From assembly GCF_017833295.1 (NCBI RefSeq), contig NZ_JAFIBW010000001.1:930001-994000 (forward strand): 64,000 nt of DNA. The letters run 5' to 3'. The translations under genes were made by a program, and so were the position numbers. This DNA comes from Methylobacterium sp. PvR107. GTDB taxonomy: Bacteria; Pseudomonadota; Alphaproteobacteria; Rhizobiales; Beijerinckiaceae. Below the pieces are notes generated by a model, which saw only the letters and a list, made by a program, of their open reading frames with translations, was not told where the DNA came from and did no database searches. Below are positions 38,406 to 49,475 of the stretch, one piece after another; position 1 is the stretch's first letter; each line of letters begins with the position of its first letter.

Positions 38406-39185
38406 TCAGCTCTTCAGCCGGTAGCCCGTGCGGAAGATGTAGGTGACGAGGCCGAGGCAGATCACCAGGAACAGAGCGGTCATGCCCAGGCTGACCGCGA
38501 TGTTCACGTCGGCCTTGCCGAAGAACGCCCAGCGGAAGCCGCTGATCAGGTACACGACCGGATTGAGCAGGCTCACCGCGTGCCAGAACGGCGGCAGCAT
38601 GCTGATGGCGTAGAAGCTGCCGCCCAGGAAGGTCAGGGGCGTGACCACGAGGAGCGGCACCAGCTGCAGCTTCTCGAACCCGTCCGCCCACAGGCCGATC
38701 ACGAAGCCGAACAGGCTGAAGGTCACGGCGGTGAGCAGCAGGAAGCCGATCATCCAGAACGGGTGGTCGATCCGCAGCGGCACGAACAGCGCGGACGTCG
38801 CCAGGATGATCAGGCCGATCAGGATCGACTTCGATGCTGCAGCTCCGACGAAGCCCAGCACCACCTCGAGCGGCGAGATCGGCGCCGACAGGATCTCGTA
38901 GATCGTCCCGGCGAAGCGCGGGAAGTAGATGCCGAACGAGGCGTTCGCGATGCTCTGCGTGAGCAGCGACAGCATGATCAGGCCCGGGACGATGAACAGC
39001 CCGTAAGGGACGCCGTCGACAGCCGAGACCCGCGAGCCGATCGCGGCCCCGAACACCACGAAGTACAGGGTCGTCGAGATCACCGGGGCCAGGATGCTCT
39101 GCCCGGCGGTGCGCCAGAACCGGCCCATCTCGAACCGGTAGATCGCCCGGACCGCCGGCCAGTTCATGTTCGTGGCGCTGATCAT
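38406..39185 (-). CDS. yadH: ABC-2 type transporter permease, YadH-like
   Basis: Membrane part of an ABC exporter. The 259-residue product has six hydrophobic segments, beginning [21 protein letters not shown] and including [38 protein letters not shown] and the amphipathic [21 protein letters not shown], hallmarks of the YadH/NodJ branch. Its start overlaps the ATPase stop by 4 nt (ATGA), so the two are translationally coupled. Substrate unknown. Confidence 0.9.
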   Translation of the reverse strand: MISATNMNWPAVRAIYRFEMGRFWRTAGQSILAPVISTTLYFVVFGAAIGSRVSAVDGVPYGLFIVPGLIMLSLLTQSIANASFGIYFPRFAGTIYEILSAPISPLEVVLGFVGAAASKSILIGLIILATSALFVPLRIDHPFWMIGFLLLTAVTFSLFGFVIGLWADGFEKLQLVPLLVVTPLTFLGGSFYAISMLPPFWHAVSLLNPVVYLISGFRWAFFGKADVNIAVSLGMTALFLVICLGLVTYIFRTGYRLKS

Positions 39186-40114
39186 GCCCGTGCTCCTTCC
39201 TCGCGGACGAGGCCCACGAAGATGTCCTCCAGCGAACTCTGCTCAGTGTGGAGGTCGTTGAACCGGATGCCCGCCGCCGCCAGGCCGGTCAGCAGCCCGG
39301 TGATGCCGGTGCGCTCGGCCCGGGTGTCGTAGGTATAGATGAGCTCGCTTCCATTCCCGGCGAGCGCCAGCTCGTAATCGAACAGCTCCGGCGGGATCGA
39401 CGTCATCGGCTTCTGGAGATGCAGGGTGAGCTGCTTGCGCCCGAGCTTGCGCATCAGCGCGGCCTTCTCCTCCACCAGGATGATCTCGCCCCGGCGGATC
39501 ACGCCGATGCGGTCCGCCATCTCCTCGGCCTCCTCGATATAGTGGGTGGTGAGGATGACGGTGACGCCCTGCTGGCGCAGGTCGCGCACGAGGCGCCACA
39601 TGTCCTGGCGCAGCTCGACGTCGACGCCGGCGGTCGGCTCGTCGAGGAACAGCACCCGGGGCTCGTGCGACAGGGCCTTGGCGATCAGGACCCGACGCTT
39701 CATGCCGCCCGACAGGGTCATCAGCCGGCTGTCGCGCTTGTCCCAGAGGGACAGCGCCCGCAGGATCCGCTCGATATGACCGGGATCGGGACGAAGCCCG
39801 AACAGGCCCCGGGAGAAGCTCACGGTGTTCAGCACCGTCTCGAAGGCGTCGGTCGTCAGCTCCTGCGGCACGAGACCGATCGCCCGCCGGGCGGCGCGGT
39901 AGTCACCGGCGATGTCGTGTCCGTCGACCAGTACCCTGCCGGAGCTCGGCGTGACGATGCCGCAGACGATGTTGATCAGGGTCGACTTGCCGGCGCCATT
40001 GGGGCCCAGGAGCGCGAAAATCTCCCCGCGCTCGATGGCCAGGTTGATGTCGCGCAAGGCTGTGAAGCCGGACTTGTAGGTCTTCGACAGCGACGAGATG
40101 GTGATGATCGGCAT
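39182..40114 (-). CDS. yadG: ABC transporter ATP-binding protein, YadG-like
   Basis: ATPase of the exporter with the overlapping permease gene. The 310-residue product has Walker [10 protein letters not shown] at 37-45, a Q-loop in [13 protein letters not shown], signature [15 protein letters not shown], Walker [16 protein letters not shown] and a switch His in [13 protein letters not shown]-terminal extension of about 90 residues follows ([11 protein letters not shown] to [13 protein letters not shown]). Gene order and sequence character match E. coli YadGH, an exporter of unknown substrate. Confidence 0.93.
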   Translation of the reverse strand: MPIITISSLSKTYKSGFTALRDINLAIERGEIFALLGPNGAGKSTLINIVCGIVTPSSGRVLVDGHDIAGDYRAARRAIGLVPQELTTDAFETVLNTVSFSRGLFGLRPDPGHIERILRALSLWDKRDSRLMTLSGGMKRRVLIAKALSHEPRVLFLDEPTAGVDVELRQDMWRLVRDLRQQGVTVILTTHYIEEAEEMADRIGVIRRGEIILVEEKAALMRKLGRKQLTLHLQKPMTSIPPELFDYELALAGNGSELIYTYDTRAERTGITGLLTGLAAAGIRFNDLHTEQSSLEDIFVGLVREEGARA

Positions 40115-40280
40115 CAGGGCCTGAACGGAGCAGGGGCGCGCGGGGCCGAGACCGACCCAACCCCGAAGATGCGGCGCGCCGATGGAGGCCCGCCTCGGAG
40201 ACGGCGGGCGCTATAGCATGCCGTGTGTCCGGCGCTCACAGCCCGCGTGTGCGCGAACGCACCGCCGGATGCACAGGGCC

Positions 40281-40535
40281 TCATGCGTCGGTGTAGCGTT
40301 CCACGAGGGCGAGGCACTCCTTCCGGACATCCGGATCGTCGATCCGCGTGAAGGCGGCCAAAAGCGCGGCGCATTCCGACGCATTCGGCCCCCGGCCGCG
40401 CGCGATCAGAGAGCTTTTGCCGCGGAAGGTCGTGACCGGGATGTTCAGGGCTTCGGCGATCTGACCGAGCAGCCTCTCCCGCTCATCCGCGCGCGAAGCG
40501 GAGTCTTTGGGATCGAATCCACCCGCGTCCGTCAT
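40281..40535 (-). CDS. Hypothetical small protein, 84 residues
   Basis: Short soluble protein, probably helical: RADERERLLGQIAEALNIPV, then a serine/glycine-containing linker and ASECAALLAAFTRIDDPDVRK with ECLALVERYTDA at the end. This C-terminal pattern looks like the tail of small regulators that I recall from rhizobia and methylobacteria, but no DNA-binding domain can be made out with confidence. It is upstream of the yadGH pair in the same direction, 166 nt away. Confidence 0.6.
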   Translation of the reverse strand: MTDAGGFDPKDSASRADERERLLGQIAEALNIPVTTFRGKSSLIARGRGPNASECAALLAAFTRIDDPDVRKECLALVERYTDA

Positions 40536-40823
40536 GAGGGGCCTTCAACACCAACCATCGGCCGGGCGCGGGTACGCGCACCATTGCGGGGCTGCACCAC
40601 GCCACGTGGTGCCTGGCGTGACCATTCACAATTTCTCGGCCGGTGCAACCTACCGTTATGTTTGTACCGTGGCCGATCGATGAGAACTGAGCGCGTGCTG
40701 ACCCAATCGAGAGGGTATTTACCAGTGCAGGACCCAATATCCGTTTGCAACTTGACTGACCGCGGATCGGAAAGGCGCATGAGTACGTGCAATTGTCAGT
40801 AGCGCGATTGGATTGACCCCGCC

Positions 40824-41135
40824 CTATGCCGCTCGCCGAAGCGTGATCAGAGTCACGAGGCCGGCGAGGGTCGCCGCACCGAGCAGCCGCCGCCAGGGAT
40901 TGACGCCGCGCAGCACCTCGTCGAGCGCCCACCAGGTCAAAGCGAGGTCCGCGGCGATCGACAACCAAGAGCCAACCACCTCGGAACGCCGCGCCAGCCA
41001 CGCGGCCACGCTGAGCCCAGCGAAGAGCCAAAGCGGCAGGTTCGGCCATTGCGCGATGGTGATCGCGCCCGTGGTGCGATCACGGAACATCCAGTCGACC
41101 GCGCGCCGGATCGGACCCGTCCGTTGCTGCAGCAT
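40824..41135 (-). CDS. Small membrane protein of unknown function, 103 residues
   Basis: The product has a basic N-terminus (MLQQRTGPIRRAVDWMFRDR), and three hydrophobic stretches including PNLPLWLFAGLSVAAWLA, SWLSIAADLALTWWALDEVL and LLGAATLAGLVTLITL, so it is a likely inner-membrane protein. The start at 41135 is decided by AAGGAG 8 nt upstream. It stands between the 84-residue gene and a tiny ORF on the plus strand. No family name can be given. Confidence 0.65.
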   Translation of the reverse strand: MLQQRTGPIRRAVDWMFRDRTTGAITIAQWPNLPLWLFAGLSVAAWLARRSEVVGSWLSIAADLALTWWALDEVLRGVNPWRRLLGAATLAGLVTLITLRRAA

Positions 41136-41369
41136 AGGTGCGCTCCTTCCGGAGGGTGTGCGCCGGTGTCCCGCCACGCCGCGGTGAGCCACGGCCGTAC
41201 CGAAAACCCCTTGGCGGCGGGGGCGCGATTAACGAACGGATAACCTTACCGAATGGAAACCGCTCGTAAATCCCTAACGGAAGCTGAAAGGGCTCGCGGA
41301 AATTCCGTTAATGCGATGATAATCGGGCATCGAGCAGCGACGAAGCCGACGAACGCAAGAGGAAAGACC

Positions 41370-41459
41370 ATGAGCGCCCGTCTCGAAGACCTGAAGTTCA
41401 TGTTCACCCTCAGCGCCGTCGTCCTGTTCGGCAGCGGCCTCGACATCATCCTGCGCTGA
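41370..41459 (+). CDS. Very small single-helix membrane protein, 29 residues
   Basis: GAGG lies 8 nt before the ATG at 41370. The product has a short charged start (MSARLEDLK) and one hydrophobic helix (FMFTLSAVVLFGSGLDIIL). An open frame extends back to 41253, but the leader is not protein-like and lacks this ribosome binding site. Function unknown. Confidence 0.45.
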   Translation: MSARLEDLKFMFTLSAVVLFGSGLDIILR

Positions 41460-41784
41460 GTGGAGCGGTGAGATCGGAACTGGTCCTGTGAGCGGTGCGT
41501 ATGATAGCCCGGCCGAGGGCCGAGCGGGCGGCCGAATCCCGCTGTGGTCCGGCGTAACCGCGGCTCGGCACGACCGGGATGGCGCTCAGGCGCGAACCGA
41601 ACAGGGTCGTCCGCCGCTTTTCTGCGGTGCCGAGGCTTGAGGATGCGCTCTGTCCGGAGCGCAGGAAGCCACGCAGTTCGGCGGCCTTTGCCTGTCGTTC
41701 CGTCCGCATCCTGATGATCGCGACCACGAGGCCGACAAGTCCGGCCAATTCCAGGAATGCCGCGACGACGTAGCCCGAACTCAT
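41446..41784 (-). CDS. Possible small membrane protein, 112 residues
   Basis: The N-terminal 25 residues (GYVVAAFLELAGLVGLVVAII) form a plausible membrane helix followed by a charged segment RMRTERQAKAAELRG. The remaining 70 residues are rich in Arg, Ser and Ala with no recognisable pattern and may be a read-through of non-coding frame. The ribosome binding site is weak. Its 3' end overlaps the tiny plus-strand ORF by 14 nt, so one of the two may be false. Confidence 0.35.
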   Translation of the reverse strand: MSSGYVVAAFLELAGLVGLVVAIIRMRTERQAKAAELRGFLRSGQSASSSLGTAEKRRTTLFGSRLSAIPVVPSRGYAGPQRDSAARSALGRAIIRTAHRTSSDLTAPLSAG

Positions 41785-42225
41785 CCGATTTCACCAACCG
41801 CGCCGATGGGGGACCGCAACGAAAGCGGCCGATCCGATCTGCGCTGGCAGGGTTACCGCGGCCTTAACGGCTACGTAGATTGCCGCAGACAATCGTCGCG
41901 CTGTCGGTGTGCTCGTAGGTCTGAGCCAGTCCTGCGCCCTATTACAAACCCGCGACACTTGCCGCGTTGACTGGATCGACTTGCCAGAGGCGGACTCGAC
42001 ACTCACAGGTGCGTCGGGGCGTATCTGGCTCAATCCTGCGCTGCCTGCGGCGGGCGGAAACGCGGTTTCGCTGGATCCCGCTCTACATGCACGCGGGCGA
42101 CGGCATGGAGGCCGAACCCTATCGGAGCGCGCCTGATGCCGCCGATTTATCAGAGGTCGCGGCCCGGCTCGCCAGGCCGCCACCGATGCCGCTGGATCCG
42201 GGCCGCCCGGTCCCTTGAGGCCAGC
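41785..42225. other. Intergenic region without recognised gene
   Basis: About 440 bp upstream of nothing on the plus strand and downstream of sufT. Short overlapping open frames exist on the plus strand (for example from 41909) but have no ribosome binding site and no recognisable protein. No terminator with a T-run was found after sufT, and no sufA-like gene is present here. Confidence 0.5.
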
Positions 42226-42609
42226 CTACCACATGTCGAGGGCGACACGTGCCTCGTCCGACATGCGGCTCTGGTCCCACGGCGGATCGAACACCATCGT
42301 CACCGCGCAGGATTGCACGCCCGGCACGGCGCCCACCGCGTTCTCCACCCAGCCAGGCATCTCGCCCGCCACCGGGCAGCCCGGCGCCGTGAGCGTCATG
42401 TCGATGGCGACCTTGCGGTCGTCGTCGATGTCGACCTTGTAGATCAGGCCGAGCTCGTAGATGTCGGCCGGGATCTCCGGATCGTAGACGCTCTTCAGCG
42501 CCGCGACGATGTCGTCGGTCAGGCGATCCATTTCCGCCGGCGGGATCGCCGAGGCTCCGGCGACGGCGGGGGCGTTCATGCCGCCGGTGATGGTGGCGTC
42601 GGTGGTCAT
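42226..42609 (-). CDS. sufT: SUF system Fe-S assembly protein SufT (MIP18/DUF59)
   Basis: Maturation factor for Fe-S proteins. The 127-residue product has a non-conserved N-terminus of about 25 residues and then the DUF59 domain: DIVAALKSVYDPEIPADIYE, LGLIYKVDIDDD, MTLTAPGCPVAGEMPGWVE with the key cysteine, and MVFDPPWDQSRMSDEARVAL. It is the last gene of the minus-strand suf operon, 51 nt after sufS. The A-type carrier gene often found next is absent. Confidence 0.93.
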   Translation of the reverse strand: MTTDATITGGMNAPAVAGASAIPPAEMDRLTDDIVAALKSVYDPEIPADIYELGLIYKVDIDDDRKVAIDMTLTAPGCPVAGEMPGWVENAVGAVPGVQSCAVTMVFDPPWDQSRMSDEARVALDMW

Positions 42610-42660
42610 CGCTTCACTCTCCGCAGGTCCGCGTCGGCGGCACCAGCTTCAACCAGACTA

Positions 42661-43905
42661 TCAGGTAAACAGCATTTCCGCCCTGCCAAGCGCCTCGGCA
42701 AGAGCGTCGATCTCCGCCGTCGTGTTATAGAGGCCGAACGAGGCGCGGCAGGTCGAGGTCACGCCGAAACGCTTGAGCAGCGGCATCGCACAATGCGTCC
42801 CGGCCCGCACCGCCACGCCTTGGCGGTCGATCACCGTGGCGATGTCGTGGGCGTGCGCCCCCTTCATCTCGAAGGCGATCACGCCGCCCTTTCCTGCAGC
42901 CGTGCCGATCAGGCGCAGGGAATTCATCGCGCCGAGGCGCTCCTGTGCGTAGGCGGTCAGCTTCGCTTCGTGCGCGGCGATCGCGTCGCGTCCGAGGCTC
43001 ATCATGTATTCCAGCGCGGCCCCGAGGCCCACCGCCTCAATGATGGCCGGGGTGCCGGCCTCGAACTTGTGCGGCGGATCGTTGTAGAGGATCGCATCCT
43101 CGCTCACGGTCCGGATCATCTCGCCACCGCCCTGATAGGGCGGCAGGCGGTCCAGCCATTCCTTCTTGGCGTAGAGCACGCCGATCCCGGTCGGGCCGTA
43201 GACCTTGTGGCCGGTGAAGACGAAGAAGTCGCAATCAAGTGCCCGGACATCGACGGGCTGGTGGACCGCGCTCTGCGCGCCGTCGAGCAGCACCGGCACG
43301 CCGTGGGCGTGGGCGATGCGGACGATCTCGGCGGCCGGCGTCACCGTGCCGAGTACGTTCGACATGTGGGTGATCGCCACCATCTTGGTGCGGGGCGAGA
43401 ACAGCTTCTCGTACTCCTCGACCAGGAAGTTGCCCTCGTCGTCCACCGGTGCCCACTTGATCACCGCGCCGCGGCGCTCGCGCAGGAAGTGCCAGGGCAC
43501 GATGTTGGAGTGATGCTCCATGATCGAGAGGATGATCTCGTCCCCCTCCCCGATCAGCCCGCCCCAGCCCATCGACGAGGCGACGAGGTTGTAGGCCTCG
43601 GTGGCGTTGCGGGTGAAGATGATCTCGTCGGTCGAGGCGGCATTGAGGAACTGGCGCGTGGTCTCGCGCGCGCCCTCGAATCCCTCGGTCGCGGCATTCG
43701 CCATGTAGTGCAGGCCGCGATGGACGTTGGCGTAGCCGGTCTCCATGCAGGAGACCATCGCGTCGATCACCTGACGCGGCTTCTGCGCCGAGGCGGCGTT
43801 GTCGAGGTAGACGAGCGGCTTGCCGTAGACCTGCTGGCCCAAGATCGGGAAATCCCTGCGGATCGCCTCGACATCGTAGGTGGGGGTGAGGACGGGTGCG
43901 TTCAT
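42661..43905 (-). CDS. sufS: Cysteine desulfurase SufS
   Basis: PLP enzyme that mobilises sulfur from cysteine for Fe-S clusters. The 414-residue group II enzyme has the PLP lysine K234 in VFTGHKVYGPTG and the persulfide cysteine C372 in RAGTHCAMPLL, within the short group II loop. N-terminal LDNAASAQKPRQVID is typical. It is separated from sufD by a 199-bp gap that contains an extragenic repeat. No sufE or sufU is adjacent. Confidence 0.97.
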   Translation of the reverse strand: MNAPVLTPTYDVEAIRRDFPILGQQVYGKPLVYLDNAASAQKPRQVIDAMVSCMETGYANVHRGLHYMANAATEGFEGARETTRQFLNAASTDEIIFTRNATEAYNLVASSMGWGGLIGEGDEIILSIMEHHSNIVPWHFLRERRGAVIKWAPVDDEGNFLVEEYEKLFSPRTKMVAITHMSNVLGTVTPAAEIVRIAHAHGVPVLLDGAQSAVHQPVDVRALDCDFFVFTGHKVYGPTGIGVLYAKKEWLDRLPPYQGGGEMIRTVSEDAILYNDPPHKFEAGTPAIIEAVGLGAALEYMMSLGRDAIAAHEAKLTAYAQERLGAMNSLRLIGTAAGKGGVIAFEMKGAHAHDIATVIDRQGVAVRAGTHCAMPLLKRFGVTSTCRASFGLYNTTAEIDALAEALGRAEMLFT

Positions 43906-43919
43906 CGGGTCACGCTCGC

Positions 43920-44100
43920 GGGTCTCCCTCCCGCCTTTGCGGGGGAGGGTGGCCCTCGCGTCAGCGAGGGTCGGGAGAGGGGAGCCCGGCTGCCGGAAAG
44001 GGCTGAGCAGATGTCGCGAACAGAACTCTGTTCGGCACCGTCGCTCCTCTCTCCCGCCTCACTCCATTCGGCACCCTCCCCCGCAGAGGGGGAGGGTTGA
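43920..44100. repeat. Extragenic repeat inside the suf operon
   Basis: The gap between sufD and sufS contains C/G-run palindromes: near 43924-43951 (TCCCTCCCGCC, TTGC, GGGGGAGGG), 43952-43969 (GCCCTCGCG, TCAGCGAGGG) and 44078-44098 (ACCCTCCCCC, GCAGAGGGGGAGGG). The first and last blocks are also complementary to each other, so the whole gap can fold into a large structure. It has the look of a mobile intergenic element of the kind dispersed in methylobacterial chromosomes, here inserted between co-directional operon genes. Confidence 0.65.
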
Positions 44101-44104
44101 AGGG

Positions 44105-45427
44105 TCAGCCCCGCGCCTTCAGCCAGGCCTCGATCTCGCCGATCAGCGCCGCGCGGGCGCCCTCGTGCGTGACCGATTCCACCGCCTCGCCGACGAAGGC
44201 CTGAACCAGAAGGCTCTCGGCGATCGGGCGGGGAAGGCCGCGGGCCATCAGGTAGAACAGCAGGTCCGGGTCCGGCGCGCCGCAGGTGGCCCCGTGGCCG
44301 CAGGCGACGTCGTCGGCGAAGATCTCCAGCTCCGGCTTGTTCATCATCTGCCCCTCGTCGGTGAGGAGGAGGCAGTCGGACTTCATCTTGCCGTCGGTCT
44401 TCTGGGCGACCTGACGAACGATGATCTTGCCCTGGAACACGCCGGTGGCGTCGCCGTCGATGATCCACTTGAACTGCTCGCGGCCGACGCCGCCGACCGC
44501 GGCATGGTCGGCGAGCAGCGTCGAGTCGGCGAGCTGGCCGTTGCGCAGCATCGCCGCCCCGTTCACCACGACGTTGGTATCGTCGCCGGCGACGTGGACG
44601 TAGATCTGATGGCGCGACAGCACCGCCCCGGTGACGAGATTCACCGTCTCGACCTGCGCCTTGGTCTCGACCTTCAGCGACAGGGTCGAGAGCGCGATCG
44701 TGGCGTCGCCTTCCTTGTTGAGGCGGGTGTGCCGGAAGGCAGCCCGCGGACCGACCACCACGTCGAGGGCGTCGTTCGGCTGGCAGGTGAGTCCGTCCGG
44801 ACCCTCGTGGCTCTCCAGCAGGCTGAATTCCGCGCCCTCGCCGAGCTCGACGAGCACGCGGGTCGCCGTCGAGAACGGCTTGTCGCCGGTGGCGACGAAG
44901 CGCAGGTGGATCGGCTGCTCAGGCTTGGCGCCGGGAGCGACCCGGATCACCGCGCCGTCCGCCAGGAAGGCGGTGTTGAGCTGATAGACCGGATTCTCCC
45001 GGGCCTGGGGCACGGGGGCGAGCTGCTTGAGGACGGCGTCGCCCTGGCTCAGCGCGTCGTTCAGCGGCACGACCGTGACTGCGGCCGGCATCCGGTCGAG
45101 GTCGGACAATTCGCGGACGAGATGGCCGTTCACGAAGGTCAGGCGCGCCGCCTCGAGCCCGGCAAAGCCCTTGGCCGCACCGACCGCCGCCTTGGCGGCC
45201 TCGAGGCTCGGGGCCTCGGCCGGCGGAGCGGCCTCGCTGATGGCGGCCCGCAGATCGGTGTACTTGAAGGCCTCGACCCGGCGGCTCGGCAGGCCGGTCG
45301 CCTCGAAGAAGCGGAAGGCCTCCTCGCGGGCGATCGTCGCGTCGCTGGCGAAGCTCTGGCGGGCGGTCTCGAACAGCTTCGACAGGCCGGCCTCGGCGGG
45401 GGAGCGGAGGTTGGTGACGTCGGCCAT
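44105..45427 (-). CDS. sufD: Fe-S cluster assembly protein SufD
   Basis: Scaffold partner of SufB in the SufBC2D complex. The 440-residue product has the beta-helix core with repeated short strands (VVVNGAAMLRNGQLADSTLL, RGKIIV-like VFQGKIIVRQVAQKTDGKM) and the C-terminal CGHGATCGAPDPDLLFYLMARG with the conserved histidine region, followed by helices AESLLVQAFVGEAVE. The start at 45427 follows sufC by 3 nt. It sits in the standard order B-C-D-S. Confidence 0.95.
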   Translation of the reverse strand: MADVTNLRSPAEAGLSKLFETARQSFASDATIAREEAFRFFEATGLPSRRVEAFKYTDLRAAISEAAPPAEAPSLEAAKAAVGAAKGFAGLEAARLTFVNGHLVRELSDLDRMPAAVTVVPLNDALSQGDAVLKQLAPVPQARENPVYQLNTAFLADGAVIRVAPGAKPEQPIHLRFVATGDKPFSTATRVLVELGEGAEFSLLESHEGPDGLTCQPNDALDVVVGPRAAFRHTRLNKEGDATIALSTLSLKVETKAQVETVNLVTGAVLSRHQIYVHVAGDDTNVVVNGAAMLRNGQLADSTLLADHAAVGGVGREQFKWIIDGDATGVFQGKIIVRQVAQKTDGKMKSDCLLLTDEGQMMNKPELEIFADDVACGHGATCGAPDPDLLFYLMARGLPRPIAESLLVQAFVGEAVESVTHEGARAALIGEIEAWLKARG

Positions 45428-45430
45428 GGC

Positions 45431-46183
<753 letters not shown>

Positions 46184-46227
46184 GTCTCGGTAGTCCCAAG
46201 CTTAGACGTGTTGACTGGCCGAAGCCG

Positions 46228-46485
46228 TCAAAGAAATTTCTGAAGGGCCACAATGACTGCGACGGGCGCGCCGACGATGGCGCCGATCTTCCCAGTCATA
46301 CGCGGTTCGAGTTCGCGGAGCGAAGACTCAAGATCTTTCTTCAGCTCCGCGAGTTCCGCCTTGGTCGCGGTATCGGCAAGGGTCATGTCCCAAGAGAGTT
46401 CCGCATGCGCCACGGCCTGTTCGCGTCCGACGCCAACCTGTTCCAGCCTTGGCGTGAACTTAAGGGTGTCGAACGCGTAGGTCAT
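46228..46485 (-). CDS. DUF1640-like coiled-coil membrane-anchored protein inserted in the suf operon
   Basis: The 85-residue product starts MTYAFDTLKFTPRLEQVGVG and REQAVAHAELSWD, a pattern like the DUF1640/CCDC90 family, then a charged coiled coil (TKAELAELKKDLESSLRELE) and a C-terminal hydrophobic helix (IGAIVGAPVAVIVALQKFL). The ATG at 46485 was chosen over an upstream ATG at 46515 inside the sufB end region. It lies between sufB and sufC, 10 nt after the sufB stop, on the same strand, a place where standard suf operons have no gene. Function unknown; co-expression with Suf proteins is expected. Confidence 0.75.
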   Translation of the reverse strand: MTYAFDTLKFTPRLEQVGVGREQAVAHAELSWDMTLADTATKAELAELKKDLESSLRELEPRMTGKIGAIVGAPVAVIVALQKFL

Positions 46486-46495
46486 GGTCGTCGGC

Positions 46496-47965
<1,470 letters not shown>

Positions 47966-48033
47966 CAGCGTCTCCTAGGCATCGCCGGCGTCAAGGACCG
48001 GGAAGCGTCTGTCGGAAAGCGGGGATGCGGCTC

Positions 48034-49203
48034 TCAGGCCGCCTGTCCTCGCCGTCTATATAGGGGCTGCAAGGCCCGTTCGCAGGCGTCGAGGAAGCAT
48101 GCCGCATCCGCGTCCACCGTGTTCCAGCCGAGGCTGACGCGCAGCGCCCCCCCGGCAAGACCCGAATCCACGCCCATCGCCGCGAGCGTCGCCGAGCGCG
48201 CGACCTTGCCCGACGAGCAGGCCGAGCCCGACGACACCGCCACCCCGGCGAGGTCGAGGGCGATCAGGGCCGAGGGCGCGTCGAGCCCCGGGACCGAGAA
48301 GCTCAGGGTGTTGGGAAGGCGCGGTGCCCCGGCGGCGAACACCACGGCGTCAAGCGCCAGGGCGCGCACGCCGGCCTCGATCCGGTCCCGAAGCGCCGAA
48401 AGGCGGCTCGCCTCCTCGTCGAGGGAGGCGCGCGCGATCCGGGCCGCCTCCCCCATGCCGACGATCGCCGGCAGGCACTCGGTGCCGCAGCGCTGCCGGC
48501 GCTCCTGGCCGCCGCCCCGCAGGAAAGCGCTCTCCAGGGTCACGCCGTTCGCCAGCACCAGGGCGCCGACGCCCTTCGGCGCCGCGAACTTGTGGCCCGA
48601 CAGGGTAAGCGCGTCGAGGCCGAGCGCCGCCATATCGAGGGGGATCTTGCCGGCCGCCTGCACGGCGTCGCTGTGGACGAGCGTCCGGCCATGCGCCCGC
48701 GCCAGGGCGACGACCTCGGCGAGCGGCTGCACGGCGCCGGTCTCGTTGTTGGCGGCATGAACCGACAGAAGCACGGTCTCCTCTGCCAGGTCGGCGAGGC
48801 GCGCCTCCAGGGCGGCGAGGTCGACCAAGCCATCCCGGGTCACCGGCAGCTGATCCACTGCGGCGTCCGCGAAGCGGTGGCCCGCGGCCACGCAGGGATG
48901 CTCTGTCGCCGTGTGAAGAAGGCGGGTCGGGCGCGGCTGGCCGCCACGGCGCAGCGCACCGGACAGGGCGGTGTTCGCCGCCTCGGTCCCGCCGCTGGTG
49001 AAGATCACCTGCTCGGGCCGCGCGTTCACGAGCGCGGCGACTTGGGCGCGCGCAGCCTCGAGGGCGGTGCGGGCCGCACGCCCTTCCGCATGAATCGAGG
49101 ACGGGTTGCCGGGAAGGCCCAACGCGCGCGCGACCGCCTCCACGACGGCCGGACGGACCGGAGCGGTGGCGTTGTAGTCGAGATAGGCGCGTGCCCGGCT
49201 CAT
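48034..49203 (-). CDS. Cysteine desulfurase, IscS/NifS type
   Basis: First gene of the suf operon and a second desulfurase besides SufS. The 389-residue group I enzyme has AYLDYNATAPVRPAVVEAV at the start, the PLP lysine K205 in LSGHKFAAPKG, and the long active loop with C329 in SSGSACSSGK. Sequence character puts it with the NifS/IscS side. The ATG at 49203 starts at the domain. No iscR lies upstream; instead two Irr-like palindromes are found at 49351-49383. Confidence 0.95.
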   Translation of the reverse strand: MSRARAYLDYNATAPVRPAVVEAVARALGLPGNPSSIHAEGRAARTALEAARAQVAALVNARPEQVIFTSGGTEAANTALSGALRRGGQPRPTRLLHTATEHPCVAAGHRFADAAVDQLPVTRDGLVDLAALEARLADLAEETVLLSVHAANNETGAVQPLAEVVALARAHGRTLVHSDAVQAAGKIPLDMAALGLDALTLSGHKFAAPKGVGALVLANGVTLESAFLRGGGQERRQRCGTECLPAIVGMGEAARIARASLDEEASRLSALRDRIEAGVRALALDAVVFAAGAPRLPNTLSFSVPGLDAPSALIALDLAGVAVSSGSACSSGKVARSATLAAMGVDSGLAGGALRVSLGWNTVDADAACFLDACERALQPLYRRRGQAA

Positions 49204-49349
49204 CCGCGTTCCGTTGAATCCTCTGCTGCGGCGCGTCACAATTCCTTGCGCGCGCACCGGCTCGCCGTGCTAAGGCGCGCCGAGAGAATGAGATCCCGCC
49301 GACCAAGCTCGATCGGCGTGGCAGCCATTGCGACACTTCAGACGGCTTC

Positions 49350-49385
49350 TTTAGAACAGTTCTAATCGACTAGAACCGTTCTAAG
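49350..49385. promoter_or_regulatory. Two tandem Irr-box-like palindromes upstream of the suf operon
   Basis: Box 1 is TTAGAACAGTTCTAA (49351-49365), a perfect palindrome with one central base. Box 2 is TAGAACCGTTCTA (49371-49383), also perfect. Their centres are 19 bp apart, close to two helical turns. The pattern matches the iron control element bound by Irr in rhizobia (TTTAGAA-N3-TTCTAAA type). They lie 147-182 bp before the first suf gene and 91-126 bp before the divergent hydrolase gene, so they could control either side. Confidence 0.7.
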
Positions 49386-49475
49386 ACTGCTTTTATGATG
49401 GTCGCGCGACGAGTCAAGGCTGCTGCGCCGATGGGCCGAACGCTGGCGCGTGGTCTCGAGAGTGAGAGACGAGCG

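Noticed and set aside
40182..40802. 206-codon plus-strand ORF over the 84-residue gene
   Set aside because: No recognisable fold, Arg/Cys-rich, antisense to a more protein-like ORF.
41909..42136. 75-codon ORF in the gap before sufT
   Set aside because: No ribosome binding site and no similarity that I can recognise.
49350..49385. Possible alphaproteobacterial LexA site (GTTC-N7-GTTC or GAAC-N7-GAAC)
   Set aside because: The direct GTTC and GAAC repeats are separated by 15 nt, not 7; the palindromic Irr-type reading fits better.
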